DNA of 31,779 bases from Clostridiaceae bacterium UBA6110 (GTDB lineage Bacteria; Bacillota; Clostridia; Clostridiales; Clostridiaceae). This document shows, piece by piece, positions 15,369-23,462 of this stretch. Positions within the stretch are counted from its first letter, which is position 1. Each line of letters begins with the position of its first letter. Both the position numbers and the translations under genes were made by a program. The stretch lies in NCBI GenBank assembly GCA_002428415.1, contig DIWI01000080.1, positions 1 through 31,779 on the forward strand, in the 5' to 3' direction. The notes beneath the pieces are model-generated. The model worked only from the letters and a program-made list of their open reading frames with translations, was not told where the DNA came from and searched no databases.

Positions 15369-17393
15369 ATGATTGGGAATGAGGCTATTGAAAGATCCAT
15401 GTCGATAAAGCTTTGGGGACCTCTGCCTGAATACCCGGAATTTGCGGAAGGGATAAGGCGTGCTCCTGACAGGGGCTATAACCTGGATCCTGCTGATACC
15501 AGACTGGCCCTTAAGAATGCATTGAGGTACATTCCCGAGGAGCACCATGAGAAGATGGCAGTGGAGTTCCTTGATGAGCTCAGAAGCAGAGGAAGGATCT
15601 ACGGCTACAGGTTCAGGCCTAGTGGCAGGATCTTCGGTAAGCCTGTAGAAGAGTACAAGGGCAAATGCCTGGAGGGCAGGGCCATACAGGTGATGCTGGA
15701 CAACAACCTTGATTTCGAGACAGCACTTTATCCGTATGAGCTTGTGACATACGGCGAGACAGGCCAGGTATGCCAGAACTGGATGCAGTATCTTTTGATA
15801 AAGAGGTATCTTGAGGAGCTTGAGGATGACATGACTCTTGTCATAGAGTCCGGGCATCCTTTAGGTCTTTTCCCGAGCCATAATCTTGCACCAAGGGTCA
15901 TCATAACCAATTCACTGATGGTCGGTATGTTTGATAACCAGAAGGACTGGCACCGCGCCATGCAGATAGGCGTTGCCAATTACGGCCAGATGACAGCCGG
16001 CGGACTCATGTACATAGGACCGCAGGGAATAGTCCACGGAACGTTCAATACGATAATCAATGCAGGAAGGCTTAAGCTTAAGGTGGAAGGCGATGACCTT
16101 ACAGGCAGGCTTTTCGTATCATCAGGCCTTGGCGGCATGAGCGGAGCTCAGCCGAAGGCTGCGGACATTGCGCGATGCTGCTCCATAGTCGCAGAGGTCG
16201 ACATGTCGAGGATTGAAACAAGGCTTAATCAGGGATGGGTGAAGGCCGTTGCCAGGAGCCCGGAGGAAGCATTTTCAATTGCTGGTGAAGCAATGAGATC
16301 CGGAAATACTGTTTCAGTTGCGTTCCACGGCAATATCGTGGACCTGCTTCAGCATGCGGTTGACAATATGATACATATAGACCTTCTGTCAGACCAGACC
16401 AGCTGTCATGCTGCGTATGACGGAGGCTACTGCCCTCAGGGGATAAGCTTCGAGGAGAGGACCAGGCTCCTCAGGGAGGACAGGGATACCTTCAAAGGAA
16501 TGGTTGACAAGACTCTCAGAAAACACTTCGAGCTGATAAAGGCACTGACTACAATGGGGACTTATTTCTTCGACTATGGTAACTCCTTCATGAAGGCAGT
16601 GTATGATGCAGGAGTCACTGAAATTTCGAAGAACGGACATGATGAGAAGGATGGATTCATTTTCCCTTCCTATGTCGAGGACATCATGGGGCCGGAGCTC
16701 TTTGACTACGGGTACGGGCCCTTCAGATGGGTCTGTCTCTCTGGAAGGGAAGAAGACCTTGAGAGGACCGACAAGGCTGCCATGGATGCCATAGACCGCT
16801 TCAGACGCCCTCAGGACATGGATAACTACATCTGGATACGGGATGCAAAGGAAAACAACATGGTTGTGGGGACCAAGGCGAGGATCCTTTACCAGGACGG
16901 AGAAGGAAGGCTGGCAATCGCCCTTAAGTTCAATGAGATGGTAAGGAACAGGGAGATAGGTCCTGTAATGCTGGGACGTGACCATCATGATGTTTCGGGT
17001 ACCGATTCTCCATTCAGGGAGACATCCAACATAAAGGACGGCTCCAACATCATGGCAGATATGGCTGTACAATGCTTTGCCGGCAACGCCGCAAGGGGAA
17101 TGACCATGGTTGCTCTCCACAATGGTGGAGGCGTTGGGATAGGAAAGGCAATAAACGGCGGTTTCGGAATGGTGCTTGACGGTAGCGAAAGGGTTGACTC
17201 CATACTTAAGGTTGCAATGCCGTGGGATGTATATGGAGGAGTAGCCAGGAGGTCATGGGCAAGGAACGGGAATGCCATAGCGACCAGCATCGGATACAAT
17301 GCAAAGGGCAAAGGGCATGTGACAGTGCCGAGGCTTGCTGATGATGCACTGCTTGACAGGATATTGGGGGTAAGTGATGGACAGGATAGTTGA
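15369..17393 (+). CDS. hutU: Urocanate hydratase (long form)
   Basis: This enzyme adds water to urocanate and isomerises it to 4-imidazolone-5-propionate, using tightly bound NAD. Recognisable stretches include GRIYGYRFRPSGRI, YGETGQVCQNWMQY, GQMTAGGLMYIGPQGIVHGT, SSGLGGMSGAQPKA (NAD region), GRDHHDVSGTDSPFRET and ALHNGGGVGIGKAINGGFGMV. The 674-residue length matches the long type found in clostridia and other anaerobes rather than the roughly 555-residue Bacillus enzyme. GTG at 15360 is in frame, but ATG at 15369 has AGAGGTG 6 nt upstream. The 3' end overlaps ftcD by 17 nt. It is the first gene of a four-gene coupled operon; a histidase gene is not present here. Confidence 0.95.
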   Translation: MIGNEAIERSMSIKLWGPLPEYPEFAEGIRRAPDRGYNLDPADTRLALKNALRYIPEEHHEKMAVEFLDELRSRGRIYGYRFRPSGRIFGKPVEEYKGKCLEGRAIQVMLDNNLDFETALYPYELVTYGETGQVCQNWMQYLLIKRYLEELEDDMTLVIESGHPLGLFPSHNLAPRVIITNSLMVGMFDNQKDWHRAMQIGVANYGQMTAGGLMYIGPQGIVHGTFNTIINAGRLKLKVEGDDLTGRLFVSSGLGGMSGAQPKAADIARCCSIVAEVDMSRIETRLNQGWVKAVARSPEEAFSIAGEAMRSGNTVSVAFHGNIVDLLQHAVDNMIHIDLLSDQTSCHAAYDGGYCPQGISFEERTRLLREDRDTFKGMVDKTLRKHFELIKALTTMGTYFFDYGNSFMKAVYDAGVTEISKNGHDEKDGFIFPSYVEDIMGPELFDYGYGPFRWVCLSGREEDLERTDKAAMDAIDRFRRPQDMDNYIWIRDAKENNMVVGTKARILYQDGEGRLAIALKFNEMVRNREIGPVMLGRDHHDVSGTDSPFRETSNIKDGSNIMADMAVQCFAGNAARGMTMVALHNGGGVGIGKAINGGFGMVLDGSERVDSILKVAMPWDVYGGVARRSWARNGNAIATSIGYNAKGKGHVTVPRLADDALLDRILGVSDGQDS

Positions 17394-18270
17394 ATGCGTA
17401 CCAAACTACAGCACAGGCCGTGACCCGGGGCTCCTTGAAAGGATAGCCGGCTGTTTCAGGGGCAAAGAAGGAGTCAAGCTCCTTGACTATACCAGTGACG
17501 TGGACCACAACAGGTCTGTGGTTACTGCGGTAGGAGAGCCTGAGAGCATAAAGAAGGCTGTCCTTGAATCAGTGAAGGTGGCTCTTGATTCAATAGACAT
17601 GAGACAGCATATCGGCGCACACCCGAGGATGGGTGCAGTTGATGTCATCCCTTTCATTCCAATAAAGGGAGTAAGCGTTGAGGAGGCCATAGCTCTGTCA
17701 AGGGAGGTCGGACAGGCAGTAGGGGAACTAGGTATTCCCGTATACCTATACGAGAAGAGTGCGACCAGGCCTTCCAGGGAGAACCTGGCGAACATAAGGA
17801 AGGGACAGTTCGAGGGGCTGAAGGAGAAGATGGCTAAGGAAGACTGGGAGAGCGACTTCGGTCCGAAAAGTCCCAATGAGACCTTCGGAGCTGTTGTAAT
17901 CGGCGCAAGGATGCCACTTGTAGCATTCAATGTGAACCTCGGAACCTCTGACATAAAGGTTGCTGACGAGATCGCAAGGAAGGTCAGGCACATCGGCGGA
18001 GGGCTGAGGTTCGTCAAGGCAATGGGTGTCAGCCTCACTGAAAGGAAACAGGTCCAGGTGAGCATGAACCTGACTGACTTTTCAAAGACCTCAATCTACA
18101 GCGCACTTGAGAACGTCAGGTTCGAGGCAAGAAGATACGGGGTAAGCGTAGTTGGGACTGAGATTGTGGGCCTTGTGCCGCTTAAGGCACTGTCGGATTC
18201 ACTTGAATACTATATGGGGCTTGAGAACTTCTCTACTGACCAGATCCTTGAAACGAGGCTGATGGAATAA
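17377..18270 (+). CDS. ftcD: Glutamate formimidoyltransferase
   Basis: It transfers the formimino group of N-formimino-L-glutamate to tetrahydrofolate, releasing glutamate. The 297 residues cover only the two transferase subdomains; the cyclodeaminase domain fused in mammals is absent, so the next folate step needs a separate FchA-type protein not seen here. MDRIVECVPNYSTGRD opens the fold, VDHNRSVVT is at 42-50, and the catalytic His82 is in QHIGAHPRMGAVDVIPF. FNVNLGT and GTEIVGLVP follow. ATG at 17377 with GGGGG 6 nt upstream is chosen over GTG at 17374. It overlaps hutU by 17 nt, and its TAA shares a base with the ATG of hutI (TAATG). Confidence 0.95.
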   Translation: MDRIVECVPNYSTGRDPGLLERIAGCFRGKEGVKLLDYTSDVDHNRSVVTAVGEPESIKKAVLESVKVALDSIDMRQHIGAHPRMGAVDVIPFIPIKGVSVEEAIALSREVGQAVGELGIPVYLYEKSATRPSRENLANIRKGQFEGLKEKMAKEDWESDFGPKSPNETFGAVVIGARMPLVAFNVNLGTSDIKVADEIARKVRHIGGGLRFVKAMGVSLTERKQVQVSMNLTDFSKTSIYSALENVRFEARRYGVSVVGTEIVGLVPLKALSDSLEYYMGLENFSTDQILETRLME

Positions 18271-19544
18271 TGGGGAAGGATACTTTAATAACAGGCCTTG
18301 CAAGCCTTGCCACTCCTCTGGGAAACACTCCCAAAGGAGGTCATGAGCAGGGCAGTATAGTTGAAATGATCAGGCCTTCAGTAATACTAAGTGGTGGAAA
18401 GATATCAGGAGTGCTCAGTGAATCTGAAGCGAAGACACTGGAAATTGGAGACTTTGAGGTAATAGACGGTACCGGAATGACACTTCTTCCTGGATTTGTG
18501 GACCCTCACACCCACCTGGTTTTCGGCGGCACCAGGGAGGAGGAATTCTCCATGAGGCTTAGAGGTGAGAGCTATATGGAGATCATGAAGAAGGGTGGAG
18601 GAATCGCATCAAGTGTTGTGAAAACCAGGGGGGCAGGCTTTGAGGAGCTTATGTCAATCACAAGGAAGCGTCTCATGGGAATGGCTTCCCACGGAATAAC
18701 CACAGTGGAGGCAAAGAGCGGGTATGGGCTGGATAAGGTAACGGAGCTCAAGCAGCTGAGGGTTGTGAAGAAGCTTAAGGATGAGGGAATCGTCGAGATA
18801 GTATCCACATTCATGGGGGCACACTCAGTGCCTCCGGAATATAAGGGCAGGGAGTCGGTATTCCTTGATATGCTCATAGAAGAAGTGCTTCCTTCTGTGA
18901 AGGAAGAGGAGCTTGCTGAGTTCTGCGACATCTTCTGCGAGAAGGGCGTATTCTCGGTTGAGGATTCAGCGGAATACCTGAAGAAATGCAGGGATATGGG
19001 CTTCAGGCTCAAGCTTCATGCTGACGAGATGAGCGACCTTGGAGGAGCTTTTCTTGCAGCTGAACTTGGCGCCGTCAGTGCTGACCATCTGCTTAAGGCT
19101 TCTGATGAAGGACTCCGGGCTATGAAGGAAGCGGGTGTGATACCTGTGCTTCTGCCTCTTACCGCCTTTTCACTGAAGGAAGAGTATGCAAACGGACGCA
19201 GGATGATAGACATGGGACTACCGGTGGCATTAGGCACGGACTTCAATCCCGGAAGCTCATATTCATATTCGATACCTCTAATGGCAGCCCTTGCATGCCT
19301 GCAGATGGGTCTTACACCTGAGGAGATGCTGACGGCGATTACCCTGAACAGCGCATGTGCAATTGGAAGAGGAGAAAGCAAGGGGACTATAGAGGAAGGC
19401 AAGGATGCGGACCTGGTGCTTATAGATGCGCCATCCTACAGGTTTTTGCCATACCATTTCGGTGTGAACCAGGCAGTGATGACGATCAGGGCTGGAGCTG
19501 TAATATACACAAGGAGCGACGACAGATGGAAACATATGATGTAG
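18270..19544 (+). CDS. hutI: Imidazolonepropionase
   Basis: This 424-residue metal-dependent amidohydrolase opens the ring of 4-imidazolone-5-propionate to give N-formimino-L-glutamate, the substrate of the FtcD encoded just upstream. The amidohydrolase layout is intact: LPGFVDPHTHLVFGGTR with metal ligands His80 and His82, the substrate-binding AKSGYGLD near 148-155, FMGAHSVP with His, KLHADEMSD with the next His and Glu, ADHLL, and GTDFNPG with the catalytic Asp. Translation is coupled to ftcD through TAATG and to the next gene by a 19-nt overlap. Gene order hutU-ftcD-hutI follows the pathway closely. Confidence 0.95.
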   Translation: MGKDTLITGLASLATPLGNTPKGGHEQGSIVEMIRPSVILSGGKISGVLSESEAKTLEIGDFEVIDGTGMTLLPGFVDPHTHLVFGGTREEEFSMRLRGESYMEIMKKGGGIASSVVKTRGAGFEELMSITRKRLMGMASHGITTVEAKSGYGLDKVTELKQLRVVKKLKDEGIVEIVSTFMGAHSVPPEYKGRESVFLDMLIEEVLPSVKEEELAEFCDIFCEKGVFSVEDSAEYLKKCRDMGFRLKLHADEMSDLGGAFLAAELGAVSADHLLKASDEGLRAMKEAGVIPVLLPLTAFSLKEEYANGRRMIDMGLPVALGTDFNPGSSYSYSIPLMAALACLQMGLTPEEMLTAITLNSACAIGRGESKGTIEEGKDADLVLIDAPSYRFLPYHFGVNQAVMTIRAGAVIYTRSDDRWKHMM

Positions 19545-20446
19545 CGGTTATTGGAGGCGGTGCGGCAGGAATGTCGGCCGCAATATCAGCCAAAGAAAAG
19601 GGAGCCGCAAGGGTTCTTATAATTGAGAGAGATGATGCCCTCGGTGGAGTGCTGAATGAGCTTATAGAACCTCTTACAGGCTGGGATGGAGGACTTACCG
19701 GAGTCGAGCTTGCGGACAGCATGACCGGAAGGACCGGGGTCAGAAAAGTGATCGTTAAGACCGGGACACTTGTGCTTACAGTAACGAAGGATAGAGTCAT
19801 AAAATACGTGAACGGAATCGAGGGTGTAAAGGAAATAGAGGCGAAAGCAATAGTCTTTGCCACCGGAGCAAGGGAGCGACCCAGAGGTATCCTGAACATA
19901 AGCTCGAAGCGGTCAGCCGGAATAATGAGTGTTGGCTCTGCAAGAAAGCTCATCGTCAATGACGGGTTTCTGCCGGGGAAGAACGTGGTCATATATGGCG
20001 GTGACAGGAACGGCATATACCTGGCTAGGATGCTGGTAGTAGAGGGAGCACGAATGGTTACTTTAGTCGAGCCCGGAAAAACCTTCAAGAACTGGGATGA
20101 AAGCATGGACAGACTTGTAACATATCCCGGTGTGGAGGTTAAGCTTGGAGCAAGGATCCTTGAAATCACTGAAAATGGAAGGATATCTGGTGTAAAAATC
20201 AGGACAAGCGTCCCTGAAGAAATGACTGAGGTTATTGAATGCGATGCACTGCTTCTTTCAGTAGGGCTTGATCCCTCAAAAAGGCTTTTCAAGAGATTCA
20301 GGAGAAACCTGGATGAGATGGGTATGTTCACCGCCGGCAATGCAGAAGAAGTATCCTATGACTGCAGGACGGCTATGGAAAGCGGATCAGAGGCAGGAGC
20401 CGATGCAGCAGCATACGCATCAGGGGTGGAACAGATAGAACAATAG
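19526..20446 (+). CDS. NAD(P)/FAD-dependent oxidoreductase in the hut operon
   Basis: The 306-residue protein has an N-terminal FAD-binding Rossmann motif, VIGGGAAGMSAAI (Gly10, 12, 15), an acidic ribose-binding end (LIIERD), the ATG motif FATGARERPRG, a second dinucleotide motif IYGGDRNGIYLARML near 170-185, and GMFTAGNAEE for the final FAD contact. It resembles the small FAD oxidoreductases found next to glycerol-3-phosphate dehydrogenase-like genes in clostridia, but lacks the CxxC of thioredoxin reductases; only two cysteines are visible. Start ATG at 19526 with AAGGAG 9 nt upstream lies inside hutI. It is not a known step of urocanate breakdown, so its electron donor, acceptor and substrate are open. 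Confidence 0.85.
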   Translation: METYDVAVIGGGAAGMSAAISAKEKGAARVLIIERDDALGGVLNELIEPLTGWDGGLTGVELADSMTGRTGVRKVIVKTGTLVLTVTKDRVIKYVNGIEGVKEIEAKAIVFATGARERPRGILNISSKRSAGIMSVGSARKLIVNDGFLPGKNVVIYGGDRNGIYLARMLVVEGARMVTLVEPGKTFKNWDESMDRLVTYPGVEVKLGARILEITENGRISGVKIRTSVPEEMTEVIECDALLLSVGLDPSKRLFKRFRRNLDEMGMFTAGNAEEVSYDCRTAMESGSEAGADAAAYASGVEQIEQ

Positions 20447-20454
20447 ATTTGTAA

Positions 20455-20489
20455 AGAGGCTTCAGCTGGAAACGGCCGAAGCCTTTCTG
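20455..20489 (+). terminator. Terminator of the hut operon
   Basis: A stem of AGGCTTC (20457-20463) with GAAGCCT (20478-20484), extended outwards by two pairs and inwards past one mismatch, is followed by TTTCT. The T run is short. Confidence 0.65.
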
Positions 20490-20609
20490 TCGTGGTACGA
20501 TAACAAAATGTAGGGTATTCAGGTTGTTTTGAGATAATTGTAACAAATGTAAATTAAATCGGATGTAATTGAATAAATGATGAAATTCATTGGCAATCAG
20601 ATGGTTTCC

Positions 20610-20669
20610 TTGAATCAGAACCCTATAGTGCTATAATTGAGGTGGAGAATGGTGATATACATTATCACC
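20610..20669 (+). promoter_or_regulatory. Promoter and operator-like dyad of the hydrolase gene
   Basis: TTGAAT (20610-20615) - 16 bp - TATAAT (20632-20637) is a good promoter. Immediately after the expected start, GGTGATA-N5-TATCACC (20651-20669) is an exact 7-bp inverted repeat. It could be a repressor site just downstream of +1 or a leader hairpin; it lies 17 nt before the ribosome site. Confidence 0.7.
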
Positions 20670-20699
20670 AAAATGGATAACCTAAAGGAGGGAATCATT

Positions 20700-21557
20700 T
20701 TGGAGGAAGGCTATATCAGCGTTGGTGGAAAGAACATCTGGTACTGCGTTTATGGTAAGGAAAAGGAAGGGACACCTGTTCTATTTGTCCACGGCGGACC
20801 GGGGTTCAGCACTATCACAGATGGCATACGGGAGCTCTCTGAGGACAGGCCGGTATATTTTTATGACCAGCTTGGAAGCATGAGGTCAGACATGGCGGAC
20901 AGCAGCGATACATACACTGTCGGGTACTTTGTCGGCGAACTGGATGAGGTGAGGAAGTCCCTGGGACTTGACAAGGTAATCCTTATGGGCCATTCGTGGG
21001 GTGGAGGACTCGTTGCAGCCTATGTGCTGGACAGAAAACCTGAGGGAGTAAGCTCGCTGGTCCTGGTTTCGCCATTCCTCAGCGCGGCACTGTTTGAGGA
21101 GGATACACGCAGGAATTTCGACAGACTTCCGGAAGAGTTCAGGAAAACCATCGAGGCATATGACAGGGATGGGAACTACGGGCAGGAGTATCAGATAGCC
21201 ATGGTTGAATACTACAAGGCATACATGTGTCTGCAGAGGCCGTTCCCTGGAGTCCTGATGCAGGCGTTCGGGACCATGAATGAAGAAGTATACGGAAAGC
21301 TATGGGGTCCAAGTGAGCTGAAGCTTGTTGGCACGCTCAGGGATTTCGACCTGCTGCCTGAGCTCGGAAACCTCAATCTGCCTGTGCTGATAGTCGGCGG
21401 AGACAATGACGAGGTTGGTGTAGAAGGAATGAGGGTCTGCCAGCTTGCCATACCGAACGCAAGGTTAGCAGTGATTCCAGGGGCAGCCCACATGAACTAC
21501 CTGGATCAGCCGGAGCTCTTCAGGTCTGTGGTCGGTAAATTCATCAGGGAATTCTGA
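20700..21557 (+). CDS. Proline iminopeptidase-like alpha/beta hydrolase
   Basis: This 285-residue cytoplasmic protein resembles peptidase family S33 (prolyl aminopeptidases), which cut N-terminal proline or other residues from peptides. It shows the oxyanion motif HGGPG (31-35), YDQLGSMRSD in place of the usual YDQxGxGxS, the nucleophile Ser99 in GHSWGGG, GGDNDEV with the acid, and AAHMNYLDQPE with the catalytic His near 264. An ATG-led frame starts earlier, but TTG at 20700 has GGAGGG 7 nt upstream and starts right at the fold. It follows the hut terminator and has its own promoter and dyad. Peptide use would suit an amino acid-fermenting anaerobe; the substrate is not proven. Confidence 0.85.
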   Translation: MEEGYISVGGKNIWYCVYGKEKEGTPVLFVHGGPGFSTITDGIRELSEDRPVYFYDQLGSMRSDMADSSDTYTVGYFVGELDEVRKSLGLDKVILMGHSWGGGLVAAYVLDRKPEGVSSLVLVSPFLSAALFEEDTRRNFDRLPEEFRKTIEAYDRDGNYGQEYQIAMVEYYKAYMCLQRPFPGVLMQAFGTMNEEVYGKLWGPSELKLVGTLRDFDLLPELGNLNLPVLIVGGDNDEVGVEGMRVCQLAIPNARLAVIPGAAHMNYLDQPELFRSVVGKFIREF

Positions 21558-21587
21558 AAAGGTAACAGAAAAGGCATATTGTTGATA

Positions 21588-21611
21588 AAGGGGAGCCTAA
21601 CAGCTCCCCTT
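21588..21611. terminator. Hairpin between convergent hydrolase and nuclease genes
   Basis: AAGGGGAGC (21588-21596) and GCTCCCCTT (21603-21611) form a 9-bp stem with a 6-nt loop. Neither strand has a proper T tract, so termination may be partial. Confidence 0.55.
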
Positions 21612-21654
21612 AAAAAATGACACAATATAATTTAGTTCCATTGTTATTTTATGT

Positions 21655-22284
21655 TTAGAGCAGCTTATTGAAGCAGCCCCTGCAGATTATTGTCCTGCCG
21701 GCATCGGCACTTATGAAGTCATGGCCAGAAATTGGCTTTTTACATACTGAGCAGCTGTTAGAACCAGTTGTTACATCTGATTTCTTTACTGGCTTTGGCT
21801 TTGTTCTCATCTCACCCTTCTTGTTTGATGCAAGCTCGTAGGATTTCCTGGTCAGAGGAGCTTCCCGCTTAAGCACCTGGTAGGTCAGGTTGAACTCACT
21901 GTCTCCGAAGAGCTCCAGCTCGAACCTTGGATTCTCCTTGTCATAATATTCTTCAATGACAAGCCTTGTTATCTGGGCATCGTTTATGATCAGCCCTGAC
22001 TTTTCAATACCATCGAATATGCTCTTGGTTATGTTGTTTGTATCAGGGTGCCTTTTCTCGCTCTTGTAGTACACCTTGAGGATAGCAATAAGAGCCTCGT
22101 CAAGGACGAGTCCGGGATTCTGTGACATTGCCGTGAAGGCTATCTCCTGCTCGTAGTTGGCATACCTGTCATGGTATTTGCCGGAATTCATAGGAAGGAA
22201 GGAGCGGCCTTCCTTGTTAATTAGCTTGAAGTTTGATTTGGTTATGGGTGTTCCCATAACCACGACCTTTGCGTAGCTAGTCAT
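21655..22284 (-). CDS. RusA-like nuclease with C-terminal zinc ribbon
   Basis: Residues 5-130 match the RusA Holliday-junction resolvase fold: VVVMGTPITKSNFKL at the start, KRHPDTNNITKSIFDGIEKSGLIINDAQI near 78-105, then VIEEYYDKENPRFELEL. RusA uses three Asp residues; here they correspond to Asp81, Asn83 and Asp102, so the second acid is Asn and activity is uncertain. Residues 140-172 form a basic linker, and the last 35 hold a zinc ribbon with Cys178, Cys181, Cys201 and Cys204 (CSVC and CRGC). GGGGAG lies 6 nt before the ATG. RusA genes are usually phage-borne, but no phage gene is nearby here; this one diverges from tsaD. The role could be branched-DNA processing. Confidence 0.8.
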   Translation of the reverse strand: MTSYAKVVVMGTPITKSNFKLINKEGRSFLPMNSGKYHDRYANYEQEIAFTAMSQNPGLVLDEALIAILKVYYKSEKRHPDTNNITKSIFDGIEKSGLIINDAQITRLVIEEYYDKENPRFELELFGDSEFNLTYQVLKREAPLTRKSYELASNKKGEMRTKPKPVKKSDVTTGSNSCSVCKKPISGHDFISADAGRTIICRGCFNKLL

Positions 22285-22327
22285 ATAGTCTCCCCGGATT
22301 GTGCATCCTGTGCGTCTTGAAAAATGA

Positions 22328-22391
22328 ATCTTATTAAAATTTTAAAGCGCTGTTAAGCTTGATTGTTTAAAATAATAGTTCAGGCTATAAT
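22328..22391. promoter_or_regulatory. Back-to-back promoters for tsaD and the RusA-like gene
   Basis: Plus strand: TTGTTT (22363-22368) - 17 bp - TATAAT (22386-22391) for tsaD. Minus strand: TTAACA (22356-22351) - 17 bp - TAAGAT (22333-22328) for the nuclease. The two -35 boxes are only six bases apart, so the polymerases probably compete. Confidence 0.7.
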
Positions 22392-22438
22392 ATTATAGGC
22401 CAATGAAAAAAATAATTCAACCGATGAGGTTAACATAG

Positions 22439-23458
22439 ATGAAAGATATAATTATACTAGCTATAGAATCGAGCTGCGACGAGACCGCTGCGAGCGTAGT
22501 GCGCAACGGCAGAGACGTGCTTTCGAACATAATATCGTCACAGATCATGGAACACAGGAAGTTCGGAGGGGTAGTGCCTGAGGTGGCTTCCAGGAAGCAT
22601 GTTGAGAATGTATCCTGGGTTGTGGATGAAGCCCTGAAAGAGGCTGGCGTAGAAGCATCGGACCTGGATGCTGTTGCTGTAACCTACGGTCCCGGACTCG
22701 TTGGTGCTCTTCTTGTAGGTCTTCAGTTCGCAAAGGGATTCGCATTTTCGCTCGGAAAGCCTTTGATTGGGGTAAACCATATTGAAGGGCATATTGCCGC
22801 CAACTACATAGAACACAAGGACCTGGTCCCTCCATTCGTGTCCCTCGTGGTTTCAGGCGGGCATACCTTCATTGTCCACGTGAAGGACTATGGAGATTTC
22901 GAAGTACTTGGAGAAACCAGGGATGATGCTGCAGGCGAGGCCTTTGACAAGGTCGCCAGGGCTCTTTCGCTTAACTATCCCGGAGGGCCGGAGATTGACA
23001 GGGTGGCAAAGCTTGGAAATCCAGATGCCATAAAATTCCCCAAGGCGAATTTCCATGAGGATACGCTTGATTTTTCATTCAGCGGGCTAAAGAGCGCAGT
23101 GCTGAACTACCTTAATTCCGCTAAGCAGAAGGGCATTGAAATCAGTGTCCCGGATGTTGCCGCATCCTTTCAGAAGGCTGTTGTTTCAGTTCTGACCGAA
23201 AATGTCATTGCGACAATAAAGGACAGGAAGCTGGACAAGATCGCTATAGCAGGAGGTGTGGCGTCGAACACTTCATTGCGCGAAAGCCTTACTCAGGCTG
23301 CAGAAAAGCTTGGGGCAAAGGTTCTGTTCCCGTCAACGATACTCTGCACAGACAACGCTGCCATGATAGCCAGTGCAGCATACTTTGAACATATAAGCGG
23401 AAAAGAATCCCTGATGTCGCTTAATGCCAAGCCAGGCCTTACCCTGGGAGCGAGGTAG
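22439..23458 (+). CDS. tsaD: tRNA N6-adenosine threonylcarbamoyltransferase
   Basis: TsaD moves the threonylcarbamoyl group from its AMP conjugate to adenine 37 of tRNAs reading ANN codons, working with TsaB and TsaE. The 339-residue protein has LAIESSCDETAASV (8-20), VPEVASRKH, YGPGLVGALLVG, the metal ligands His114 and His118 in VNHIEGHIAAN, SGGHT, FDKVARAL, GGVASN and LCTDNAAMI, with the third metal ligand Asp near 300. Length and motifs are standard. It has its own promoter and is followed by the pseudo-hydrolase gene after only 4 nt, suggesting cotranscription with it. Confidence 0.97.
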   Translation: MKDIIILAIESSCDETAASVVRNGRDVLSNIISSQIMEHRKFGGVVPEVASRKHVENVSWVVDEALKEAGVEASDLDAVAVTYGPGLVGALLVGLQFAKGFAFSLGKPLIGVNHIEGHIAANYIEHKDLVPPFVSLVVSGGHTFIVHVKDYGDFEVLGETRDDAAGEAFDKVARALSLNYPGGPEIDRVAKLGNPDAIKFPKANFHEDTLDFSFSGLKSAVLNYLNSAKQKGIEISVPDVAASFQKAVVSVLTENVIATIKDRKLDKIAIAGGVASNTSLRESLTQAAEKLGAKVLFPSTILCTDNAAMIASAAYFEHISGKESLMSLNAKPGLTLGAR

Positions 23459-23462
23459 AGCG

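Noticed and set aside
15255..15857. Minus-strand frame across the hut promoter and the start of hutU
   Set aside because: It crosses a good promoter and the hutU start, has no ribosome site and no recognisable domain.
16389..17120. Minus-strand open frame (243 codons) opposite hutU
   Set aside because: It lies wholly inside hutU, whose protein motifs are unmistakable; the antisense product has no recognisable domain.
17374..17376. GTG as start of ftcD
   Set aside because: The ATG three bases downstream has better spacing to GGGGG and matches the usual MxRIVECVPN start.
19486..20340. Long minus-strand open frame (284 codons) opposite the FAD oxidoreductase gene
   Set aside because: It is fully antisense to a gene with clear FAD motifs and is rich in Ser/Pro/Thr as expected from reverse-reading that codon usage. 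It has no ribosome site.
21588..21611. Strong intrinsic terminator for the hydrolase gene
   Set aside because: The stem is good, but neither strand has a T tract after it, so it is listed only as a hairpin of uncertain efficiency.
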